The position numbers and the translations under genes were made by a program. A stretch of 7,763 nucleotides of DNA from HGM11416 sp964532155 (GTDB lineage Bacteria; Bacillota; Clostridia; Christensenellales; Borkfalkiaceae). Shown in pieces: positions 1-5,406 of the stretch (within the stretch, counting starts at the first letter, position 1; each line of letters opens with the position of its first letter). Location: the NCBI GenBank assembly GCA_964532155.1, contig CAZHGN010000058.1, forward strand, positions 1 to 7,763, given 5' to 3'. The notes beneath the pieces were generated by a model. That model worked only from the letters and a program-made list of their open reading frames with translations, was not told the origin of the DNA and ran no database searches.

Positions 1-76
<76 letters not shown>

Positions 77-104
77 GATGCAAGAAATTACTTACAGCCT
101 TTAT

Positions 105-133
105 ATAATATAATATTCAAAAAAGAATGTCAA
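105..133 (-). promoter_or_regulatory. Sigma-A promoter of tRNA-Thr
   Basis: On the minus strand a perfect -35 box TTGACA (133-128) is followed by a 17-nt spacer and a -10 box TATTAT (110-105). Transcription would begin near position 98, leaving a short 5' leader of about 20 nt before the tRNA. It gives the tRNA its own promoter independent of thiT upstream. Confidence 0.8.
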
Positions 134-202
134 GAAAAAAACCTCTTTTTTTCGTTTTTGTTTTTTACGAATTAATAAAAAAGGTTTTTTCTTGCTTTTA
201 GG

Positions 203-221
203 GCAAAGCCAACGGCTTTGC
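203..221 (-). other. Perfect 8-bp hairpin downstream of thiT
   Basis: Arms GCAAAGCC and GGCTTTGC enclose a 3-nt loop. It lies about 70 nt past the thiT stop codon and might stabilise the 3' end or help terminate the thiT transcript. No T-run follows directly on the minus strand, so I do not call it a terminator. Confidence 0.5.
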
Positions 222-288
222 GAAGATTTTACTTTAGCGGCAAAAGATCTTCTTCTTATAGTTTGCCTTTTATGCGGAGGGAGTCGCG

Positions 289-972
289 CTATTTTTTATG
301 CGGAGCAAGGCGCTTTGTTACGCCGAGCTTGCTTAGCGCGAAAAGTGCGGCTACGCAGAATGCAAAATCGGGTAAAAGATATACTATTTGATAAATTAGC
401 GAGTAAACGACGGCGCTTTCGGCTGTGATATCCGCCCAAACGGCACCCATGCTAAAATATACTATTCCCGAAACGAAGTGGAATAAAAATCTCAACGCAT
501 AAGTAAAAGTTGCGCCTAAGCACAGCGCTCCGCATTCGTTTTTAATAAATTTTTTAGGCAACGCGGCGAGCGCGACTGCGGCGAAAGCAAGCAGATAGTC
601 GAGCACGAACGTTATGGGAGTCAATATATACGGATCTTGCACGAACTGCAATAATCCGTAAACTATTCCGACGATAAGCCCCTTTGCAAAGCCGAAGAAG
701 TATGCGTATATTACGAGGGGAACCATTGAAGCAAGAGTGATCGAGCCGCCGTATTGCACCGGCGAAAACTTGATAAAAGACAGTACGAACGCAAGCGCCG
801 TCGCTACGCCGCCGTAAACTATATCGGCGGAATTTAAGCTTGGCTTTTTCACGAGAAGAGCGGCGAGCGCGATAATGCAAACGCACAGAACAATGCTTAA
901 AACGGTTGCGACGATGGCGGTATTTTCTTCTGAAAATTCCGCGCATAGCGAAAAAAAGTGAAAAAACGACAT
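289..972 (-). CDS. thiT: ThiT, thiamine-specific S component of an ECF transporter
   Basis: This membrane protein of 227 aa binds thiamine and should work with a shared energizing module (EcfA, EcfA', EcfT) encoded elsewhere. Family features are visible: a GGSITLASMVPL stretch (residues 75-86), YGLLQFVQDPY (105-115), LDYLLAF (124-130), and the C-terminal ligand region RFLFHFVSG (161-169) followed by YSLIYQIVYLLPD (190-202). Six or seven hydrophobic segments are evident. The first (about residues 17-41) is an extra N-terminal helix compared with short ThiT proteins of about 180-190 aa. The start has a good SD, GAGGTG (986-981), 8 nt upstream. Expression is predicted to be repressed by thiamine pyrophosphate through the leader. 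Two expected ligand residues look substituted: Phe173 where the family usually has Trp, and Gln195 where it usually has Asn. The ThiT call is strong from motifs and riboswitch together; altered ligand preference is possible. Confidence 0.9.
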   Translation of the reverse strand: MSFFHFFSLCAEFSEENTAIVATVLSIVLCVCIIALAALLVKKPSLNSADIVYGGVATALAFVLSFIKFSPVQYGGSITLASMVPLVIYAYFFGFAKGLIVGIVYGLLQFVQDPYILTPITFVLDYLLAFAAVALAALPKKFIKNECGALCLGATFTYALRFLFHFVSGIVYFSMGAVWADITAESAVVYSLIYQIVYLLPDFAFCVAALFALSKLGVTKRLAPHKK

Positions 973-978
973 AAAAAA

Positions 979-1002
979 GACACCTCATAAAATAAGGGTG
1001 CC
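979..1002 (-). promoter_or_regulatory. SD-sequestering hairpin, expression platform of the thiT riboswitch
   Basis: On the minus strand GGCACC (1002-997) pairs with GGTGTC (984-979), 6 bp including one G-U, across a 12-nt loop. The second arm contains most of the ribosome binding site GAGGTG (986-981). When formed, this hairpin would hide the SD of thiT. The first arm, read as GCACCC (1001-996), is also exactly complementary to GGGTGC (1089-1084) in the riboswitch aptamer, so two exclusive folds exist. Control at the level of translation is therefore inferred; no T-run follows the hairpin as a terminator would need. Confidence 0.65.
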
Positions 1003-1101
1003 GAAAAAATACTTTTCCCGCCCGTGAATTACCGCGGCGCGGTACGATGGGTATAATCTCAGCCGTGCGGCTTTAGCCGCAAAGCACCCCGTTTGGTTCG
1101 G
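1001..1101 (-). promoter_or_regulatory. TPP riboswitch (THI element) controlling thiT
   Basis: On the minus strand the leader carries GGGGTGC (1090-1084), then a perfect P3-type hairpin GCGGC-TAAA-GCCGC (1080-1067), then GGCTGAGATTATACCC (1064-1049). Together these are the hallmark P2/P3 and pyrimidine-sensing part of the TPP aptamer (CUGAGA plus ACCC pairing back to GGGG). The second half contains GGTAAT and ends in GGGCGGGA, matching the place of GGATAATGCCAGCGTAGGGA in the family. P4 can form as CCGC/GCGG, a compensated change from the usual CCU/AGG, but P5 is irregular. CCGAA (1101-1097) and TTCGG (1005-1001) may close P1. It lies directly ahead of a thiamine transporter, which fits its ligand. 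Confidence 0.9.
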
Positions 1102-1125
1102 ACTATACGCCCGATTTGCAATTAT

Positions 1126-1154
1126 ATGATATATCCTTTACGCTTTTTCGTCAA
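1126..1154 (-). promoter_or_regulatory. Sigma-A promoter of thiT
   Basis: On the minus strand TTGACG (1154-1149) and TATCAT (1131-1126) are separated by 17 nt, just upstream of the TPP aptamer. An overlapping TATAAT (1126-1121) would need a 22-nt spacer, so it is less likely. Transcription would start near 1118, giving a leader of about 145 nt that includes the whole aptamer. Confidence 0.65.
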
Positions 1155-1305
1155 GCGTTTTTCGGTATTTTTTAAACTCGGCTTAAAAAGTTTTTTCGGT
1201 TGCCGTTTAAGGTTTTATTAAAGCGGAAAATGCGCTTTACTTATAACGAAGGCAAATAAAAACGGCGTGAGTTGGCGGTACGAGTCGGTAAAAAAGAGAA
1301 TTATT

Positions 1306-1334
1306 GCATATCCGAATGATTTCTTTCATATATT
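1306..1334 (+). promoter_or_regulatory. Sigma-E-type (mother-cell sporulation) promoter of spoIVA
   Basis: GCATATC (1306-1312) and CATATATT (1327-1334) are separated by 14 nt. The Bacillus sigma-E consensus is about KMATATT, 13-15 nt, CATACAHT, so the match is 6 of 7 and 7 of 8. The start point would be near 1341, about 12 nt ahead of the spoIVA SD. spoIVA is a known sigma-E target in Bacillus, which supports the reading. It also rules out a longer spoIVA N-terminus starting at 1267. Confidence 0.75.
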
Positions 1335-1362
1335 AAAAACACGAAGAACCTTGGAGGAAATT

Positions 1363-2838
1363 ATGGATAAATACGATATTTATAAGGATATCGAAAAAAG
1401 AACGGGCGGCGACGTGTACGTCGGCGTGGTCGGCCCCGTTCGCACGGGAAAGTCGACTTTTGTTTCCAAGTTTATGCAGCTTTCAGTTATACCGAACATA
1501 ATCGGCAAGAATAAAAAAGCTGTGGCAATAGACGAAATGCCGCAGTCGGGCGCGGGAAAAACTATTATGACGACCGAGCCGAAATTCGTACCCGGAGAGG
1601 CGGTTACGGTAAAAATCTCGGGAGGCGGCAGGGCAAGAGTCCGCCTTATCGATTGTGTAGGTTACACCGTAAAGGGCTCGATCGGGCTCGAAGAGGACGG
1701 CAAGGCGCGATTGGTTAAAACGCCTTGGAAAGACGAGCCCATGCCGTTTGAAGAAGCCGCCGAGCTCGGAACGGAAAAGGTGGTCAAAGAGCATTCGACG
1801 ATAGCCGTCGTCGTTACGACCGACGGCAGTTTTACCGATATCGAACGCGCGGCGTACGCCGAGGCGGAAGAGCGTGTGATAAACGAGCTTAAAGAAATCG
1901 GCAAGCCGTTTATCGTGCTGTTAAACGTTGCCGAGCCCGAAGCCGAAAAATCCACGTCGCTCGCTAAAAAAATCGAAGAAAAATACGGCGCTCGCGTTTT
2001 GGTTAAAAACGCCGAAAAGCTTACCGCCGAGGATATCGACGAACTGCTCGGCGGAGTCTTGCTCGAATTCCCGGTGCGTACGGCGTGCGTGGAAATGCCG
2101 CAGTGGATGCGTGCGTTAGATGAAGATAATCGACTTATAGCCTCACTTTTAGACGGAATTCGCGGTAACATTGCCGCCGTTTCTCGGATGGGGGATTATA
2201 AACTTATAGAAAAAGCGCTCGAAGATTGCGAGTTTGTTTTGACCGTTTCTTCCGAACTCGATTTGGGCGAAGGGCGCATTAAATATTACGTCGAGCCCGA
2301 CGAAAAATGTTTTTACGGAGCTTTATCGGATGCCGCCGAAGAGGAGATTTTTGAAAAGTTCGCTCTGCTTAAATACGTGATATCGGCTAAAAAAGCAAAG
2401 CGCGCATACGAAAAAATCAAAGGCGCTCTGCACGAAGCCGAGCAAACGGGATACGGAATCGTTCCGCCGAGCGAGGACGAAATCGACCTTGCCGAGCCCG
2501 AAATGGTTAAAAACGGCGGTGCTTACGGCGTTCGCATTAAAGCGGTTGCACCCTCGCTGCATATTGTCAAGGTGGAAATCGGCGCCGAGGTTAATTCGGT
2601 GGTTGGCAGAGAATCGCAGTGTGCGGCTTATGTCGAAGGGCTCAAAAAGCAATATGAAGAAGATCCTCGCGGTATAATGCAAGTCGATTTATTCGGTCGC
2701 CCCCTTTACAGTTTCGTGAGCGACGAGATTTACGATAAAGCGGGCGGTATGAAAACGGCGTTTAGGGAAAAGCTTAAAAAGACGGTTTCCAAGCTCGTCA
2801 ACGAAAAAAAGAGCGCGCTGTTCTGCGTTACGATTTAA
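1363..2838 (+). CDS. spoIVA: Stage IV sporulation protein A, spore coat basement-layer ATPase
   Basis: SpoIVA is a mother-cell ATPase that polymerises on the outer forespore membrane and anchors coat assembly. The product is 491 aa; Bacillus subtilis SpoIVA is 492 aa, and the two align along their whole length from memory. The P-loop is GVVGPVRTGKSTF (residues 21-33) with Lys30. The sensor threonines are Thr70/Thr71 in IMTTEPKF, and the Walker B aspartate is Asp97 in VRLIDCVGYT. All fall at the Bacillus numbering. Other family stretches are TPWKDEPMPFEEAAELGTEKV, EHSTIAVVVTTDGS, EAEERVINELKEIGKPF and, near the C-terminus, QTGYG and GVRIKAVAPSLHIVKV. The ATG at 1363 is chosen because GGAGG (1353-1357) lies 5 nt upstream and the Bacillus N-terminus starts there. 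The in-frame GTG at 1267 lacks an SD and lies upstream of the predicted sigma-E start site. It is transcribed alone and ends in a terminator. Confidence 0.97.
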   Translation: MDKYDIYKDIEKRTGGDVYVGVVGPVRTGKSTFVSKFMQLSVIPNIIGKNKKAVAIDEMPQSGAGKTIMTTEPKFVPGEAVTVKISGGGRARVRLIDCVGYTVKGSIGLEEDGKARLVKTPWKDEPMPFEEAAELGTEKVVKEHSTIAVVVTTDGSFTDIERAAYAEAEERVINELKEIGKPFIVLLNVAEPEAEKSTSLAKKIEEKYGARVLVKNAEKLTAEDIDELLGGVLLEFPVRTACVEMPQWMRALDEDNRLIASLLDGIRGNIAAVSRMGDYKLIEKALEDCEFVLTVSSELDLGEGRIKYYVEPDEKCFYGALSDAAEEEIFEKFALLKYVISAKKAKRAYEKIKGALHEAEQTGYGIVPPSEDEIDLAEPEMVKNGGAYGVRIKAVAPSLHIVKVEIGAEVNSVVGRESQCAAYVEGLKKQYEEDPRGIMQVDLFGRPLYSFVSDEIYDKAGGMKTAFREKLKKTVSKLVNEKKSALFCVTI

Positions 2839-2853
2839 ATAATAAATGTCAAT

Positions 2854-2899
2854 AAATGCGCCTATAGGTCGATTAACGCGATCTTAGGGCGTATTTTTT
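2854..2899 (+). terminator. Intrinsic terminator of spoIVA
   Basis: AAATGCGCCTA (2854-2864) pairs with TAGGGCGTATTT (2885-2896), 11 bp with one bulged G and one G-U pair, across a 20-nt loop. The 3' arm runs into a T6 tract (2894-2899). It lies 16 nt after the stop codon. The loop is large, so strength is uncertain. Confidence 0.6.
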
Positions 2900-2945
2900 C
2901 GTTCTTTCGGTCGGTGTTTTGGGCGCTACGTTTTTTTGTATTCAC

Positions 2946-2989
2946 GCTTTTAAAGGTTTTTATATGCTGCTTTTAAAGCCGCTTTTAAA
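2946..2989. repeat. Three short direct copies of GCTTTTAAA
   Basis: GCTTTTAAA occurs at 2946-2954, 2969-2977 and 2981-2989, in the AT-rich stretch between the spoIVA terminator and the prfB promoter. Each contains the palindromic TTTAAA core. They may be a binding site cluster or simply low-complexity sequence. The rest of the gap 2839-3149 holds the terminator, the prfB promoter and the prfB leader; I see no gene in it. Confidence 0.35.
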
Positions 2990-3005
2990 ATCGGGCTAAA
3001 TTAAA

Positions 3006-3034
3006 TTGACAAAAAGGTTTTTGGTATATATAAT
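3006..3034 (+). promoter_or_regulatory. Consensus sigma-A promoter of the prfB-tsaD operon
   Basis: Perfect -35 TTGACA (3006-3011), 17-nt spacer, perfect -10 TATAAT (3029-3034). Transcription should start near 3041, leaving a leader of about 110 nt before prfB. A fully consensus promoter suggests strong constitutive initiation, so any regulation probably acts later, in the leader or at the frameshift. Confidence 0.9.
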
Positions 3035-3053
3035 AGGAAAGAACGAAATTTAA

Positions 3054-3075
3054 GCTTGCCGTTTAAAAAGCAAGC
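3054..3075 (+). other. First hairpin of the prfB leader
   Basis: GCTTGC (3054-3059) and GCAAGC (3070-3075) form a perfect 6-bp stem with a 10-nt A/T-rich loop, starting about 13 nt after the predicted transcription start. It may be part of a structured leader together with the hairpin at 3085-3123. Confidence 0.45.
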
Positions 3076-3084
3076 GCGCATTTT

Positions 3085-3132
3085 CGGCGAGGCGGCGCTA
3101 TTCGGCGTTTGGCTTCGTCGCCGTATTTTTTT
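3085..3132 (+). terminator. Terminator-like hairpin in the prfB leader (possible attenuator)
   Basis: CGGCGA (3085-3090) pairs with TCGCCG (3118-3123). An alternative register pairs CGAGGC (3088-3093) with GCTTCG (3112-3117) while keeping the outer CGG/CCG. The hairpin is followed by TA and a T7 tract (3126-3132). It lies after the promoter and only 6 nt before the prfB SD (AGGAG, 3139-3143). It could end a short leader RNA of about 90 nt and so attenuate prfB. It could also just be a leader fold, since the loop is long. Confidence 0.5.
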
Positions 3133-3149
3133 ATAGTTAGGAGATAGTT

Positions 3150-4248
3150 ATGATCAGAATCGATTTATACACGCAAAAGATTCGTCAACTCCGAGACACC
3201 CTGAAAGAGGCAGGGTACTCTCTTTGACGTCGACAATTTAAGAATCGAGCAAAAAGAACTCGAAGCACAGCTCGAATTGCCCGAGGTATGGGGAGATCTC
3301 GAGCGGTCGACTCAAATTTCGCGCAAGCTGACTCACGTTAAAAACAGACTTGCCGTATTCGACGCGACTACGCTTGCCGTGGACGACGTGGAAACTCTTT
3401 TGGAACTCGTCGCGGAGGAAAACGACGAGAGTTACGCGGCTGAAATAGAAGAAAATCTTGCCAAAGCCGAAAAAGATATCGAGGATTTAAGGCTTCAGAC
3501 CTTGCTTCGCGGAAAGTACGACGCACTGAACGCGATTATGACGTTGCACTCGGGGGCGGGCGGTACGGAAGCGTGCGACTGGACGGAAATGCTTTACAGA
3601 ATGTATATTTGCTATTCCGAAAAACACGGTTACAAGCTCACCGAACTCGACAGAGTGGACGGCGACGAGGCGGGGATTAAAAGCGTTACTTTCAAAATCG
3701 AGGGAGACAACGCGTACGGTTATTTAAAAGCCGAAAAGGGCGTTCACCGCTTGGTGCGTATTTCGCCGTTCGACGCCAACTCGCGCAGACACACGTCTTT
3801 TTCTTCGGTCGAAGTAATGCCCGAAATCGATAACAGCGACGAAATAGTCATTCGCCCCGAAGAACTTAAGGTAGACACCTATCGTTCGAGCGGAGCCGGC
3901 GGTCAGCACGTAAACAAGACCGAATCGGCAATTAGAATTACCCACTTGCCCACCGGAATAATCGTTGCTTGCCAAAACGAGCGAAGTCAGGTTCAGAACA
4001 GAGAGCAAGCGATGAAAATGTTGATGAGTAAGCTCATCGAAAAGCGCGAAAGCGAAAGACTCGAAGAGGCGGCTTCCATTAAGGGAGAAATGAAAAAGAT
4101 CGAATGGGGCAGCCAAATTCGCTCGTACGTTTTCTGTCCGTACACGATGGTCAAGGACCACCGTACCGGTTGCGAAACGGGTAATATAGAAGCCGTTATG
4201 AACGGCGAAATCGATGCGTTTATCATCGATTATCTTAAAAAATCCTAA
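3150..4248 (+). CDS. prfB: Peptide chain release factor 2, expressed by +1 programmed frameshift
   Basis: RF2 recognises UGA and UAA stop codons in the ribosomal A site and triggers peptide release. The gene is read as 3150-3224 (25 codons, ending in CTT), then skips T3225 and continues from GAC at 3226 to 4248, giving 365 aa, the same length as E. coli RF2. The stop-recognition tripeptide SPF is at residues 205-207 and the catalytic GGQ, inside SGAGGQHVNK, at 250-252; both match E. coli numbering. Residue 246 is Ser, where E. coli strains have Ala or Thr. The N-terminal part is helical and charged, as expected for domain 1. The start ATG at 3150 has SD AGGAG (3139-3143) 6 nt upstream. Reading only the long frame would wrongly start the gene near 3277. 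tsaD follows after 13 nt, so the two are probably cotranscribed. RF2 level should be self-regulated through the in-frame UGA. Confidence 0.96.
3212..3228 (+). promoter_or_regulatory. prfB programmed +1 frameshift site
   Basis: The slippery core CTT TGA C (3222-3228) is identical to the conserved prfB site: the in-frame UGA (3225-3227) is read by RF2 itself, and when RF2 is scarce the ribosome slips +1 on CUU. An internal SD-like AGGG (3212-3215) lies upstream, but 6 nt from CTT rather than the usual 3, because one extra codon (peptide AGYSL compared with RGYL in E. coli) is present. The site is real on protein grounds, since the two frames join into one RF2; its efficiency is uncertain. Confidence 0.92.
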
Positions 4249-4261
4249 CGGGAAGTAGCGT

Positions 4262-5311
4262 ATGCTTAGTTATTCGGAAAGAGTTAAGGCTCGAGGAATA
4301 AAGGATAATCCCGTTATATTGGCGATCGAATCTTCTTGCGACGAAACGGCTTGCGCCGTTTTGGAGGGGCGTAACAATCTTTTATCGTCCGAAATAGAAA
4401 GTTCTATGACCGAGCATATAAGGTTCGGCGGCGTTGTTCCCGAAATAGCGTCGCGCGCGCATACCGCGGCTATATCCGTCGTTGTGGAGCGCGCGTTGAA
4501 AAATTCGGGCAAGTCGCTTGCCGATATCGACGCGGTTGCCGTAACTTACGGCGCGGGCTTGCTCGGCGCGTTGCTCGTCGGGGTATCGTACGCAAAGGCG
4601 TTATCTTTCGCTCTCGGCGTACCGCTTATCCCGGTCAGCCATATCAGGGGGCACCTTGCGGCGATTTATCTTGCCGAGCCGTCTATCAAGCCGCCGTTTA
4701 TCAGTTTGCTTGCAAGCGGAGGGCATACTGCGGTTATCGAGGTTGCCGATTACGGCAAGTACGAGGTGCTCGGCGAAACGCTCGACGACGCCGCGGGCGA
4801 GGCGTTCGACAAGGTTGCCAGAGTTTTGGGGCTTAATTACCCGGGCGGGCCTAATATAGAAAGATTGGCTAAGGAAGGAACGCCTTGCGTAGACCTTCCG
4901 GCAATGCTCAAAGGTAAGGAATGTTACGATTTTTCGTACAGCGGGCTTAAAACGGCAGTCATAAATTACGTGCATAATAAGGAGCAGACGGGAACGCCGT
5001 ATAGCAAAGCCGACGTCGCTTGCTCGTTCCAACACGCCGCGGTCGACGTCATGGTAAAAAAGGCGATAAGGGCGGCGAAGGAACGCGGTTTAAAGGTGAT
5101 TACAGCCGGCGGCGGAGTGGTTGCAAACGGTTATTTGCGCGAGGCGTTATCTCGCGAATGTGCCGATAACGGACTTATAGCCGCATTTCCGCCTAAAAAA
5201 ATGTGCACCGACAACGCTGCCATGATTGCCGCCGAGGGGTACTTGAGGTACGTTGCAGGGGATTTTGCCGATCTGACGCTTAATGCGTGCGCGAGAGTGG
5301 ATCTCGGATAA
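4262..5311 (+). CDS. tsaD: tRNA N6-adenosine threonylcarbamoyltransferase TsaD
   Basis: TsaD transfers the threonylcarbamoyl group from TC-AMP to A37 of tRNAs that read ANN codons, acting with TsaB and TsaE in bacteria. The product is 349 aa, near the usual 335-345. Diagnostic features are ILAIESSCDETA (residues 19-30), VVPEIASRAH (58-67), TYGAGLLGALLVG (95-107), the metal-binding HxxxH in SHIRGH (His127, His131), ASGGHT (151-156), GEAFDKVA (179-186), and CTDNAAMIA (315-323) with Asp317 as third metal ligand. The ATG at 4262 follows a GGGAAG-type SD and starts 13 nt after prfB ends, which indicates an operon. The N-terminus has about 18 residues before the conserved core, normal for clostridial homologues. 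The tRNA-Thr at the left edge reads ANN codons and is a likely substrate class, but it is not genetically linked. Confidence 0.97.
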   Translation: MLSYSERVKARGIKDNPVILAIESSCDETACAVLEGRNNLLSSEIESSMTEHIRFGGVVPEIASRAHTAAISVVVERALKNSGKSLADIDAVAVTYGAGLLGALLVGVSYAKALSFALGVPLIPVSHIRGHLAAIYLAEPSIKPPFISLLASGGHTAVIEVADYGKYEVLGETLDDAAGEAFDKVARVLGLNYPGGPNIERLAKEGTPCVDLPAMLKGKECYDFSYSGLKTAVINYVHNKEQTGTPYSKADVACSFQHAAVDVMVKKAIRAAKERGLKVITAGGGVVANGYLREALSRECADNGLIAAFPPKKMCTDNAAMIAAEGYLRYVAGDFADLTLNACARVDLG

Positions 5312-5343
5312 TTTGCTAAAAATCGTACGATTTAAGGTGAAAA

Positions 5344-5369
5344 ATGCGTGGAAGCGCGTAATTTTTTTT
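5344..5369 (+). terminator. Probable intrinsic terminator of prfB-tsaD
   Basis: ATGCG (5344-5348) pairs with CGCGT (5355-5359), 5 bp with one G-U, across a 6-nt loop, followed by AA and a T8 tract (5362-5369). It lies 33 nt past the tsaD stop and just before the next promoter. The stem is short, so it may be leaky. Confidence 0.55.
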
Positions 5370-5377
5370 AAAAACCG

Positions 5378-5406
5378 TTGACACGAAGCGCCCATAGGCG
5401 TATAAT
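5378..5406 (+). promoter_or_regulatory. Consensus sigma-A promoter of the lipoprotein gene
   Basis: Perfect -35 TTGACA (5378-5383), 17-nt spacer, perfect -10 TATAAT (5401-5406). The end of the spacer is an inverted repeat, CGCC-CATA-GGCG (5389-5400), which could be an operator. Transcription would start near 5413, leaving about 75 nt of 5' UTR that includes an alternating purine-pyrimidine tract at 5431-5450. Confidence 0.88.

Larger units (their letters stand above)
77..288. other. AT-rich intergenic region between thiT and tRNA-Thr
   Basis: No gene is supported here. It holds the tRNA promoter and a perfect 8-bp hairpin, GCAAAGCC-AAC-GGCTTTGC (203-221). A second, bulged inverted repeat has arms GAAGATTTT and AAAAGATCTTC (about 222-252). 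A longer AT-rich inverted repeat pairs 131-143 with 181-193. The hairpins lie just after the thiT stop codon, but neither is followed directly by a T-run in the thiT direction, so a canonical intrinsic terminator for thiT is not clear. The 78-codon plus-strand frame that starts at 192 overlaps thiT antisense and shows no protein-like features. Confidence 0.6.

Noticed and set aside
192..428. Plus-strand 78-codon ORF overlapping the end of thiT
   Set aside because: It is mostly antisense to thiT, rich in Arg and Leu as shadow frames are here, and lacks an SD.
554..988. Minus-strand 144-codon ORF overlapping thiT in another frame
   Set aside because: Very Arg-rich composition typical of an out-of-frame reading of thiT; the thiT frame has clear family motifs and its own SD.
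1267..1362. N-terminal extension of spoIVA from GTG at 1267 (32 extra residues)
   Set aside because: No SD, it spans the predicted sigma-E promoter, and Bacillus SpoIVA begins at the position equal to the ATG at 1363.
3277..4248. prfB starting at 3277 as a separate 323-aa protein
   Set aside because: There is no SD there, and the frame upstream joins through CTT TGA C to a 25-codon ORF with a good SD, giving the standard RF2 length and residue numbering.
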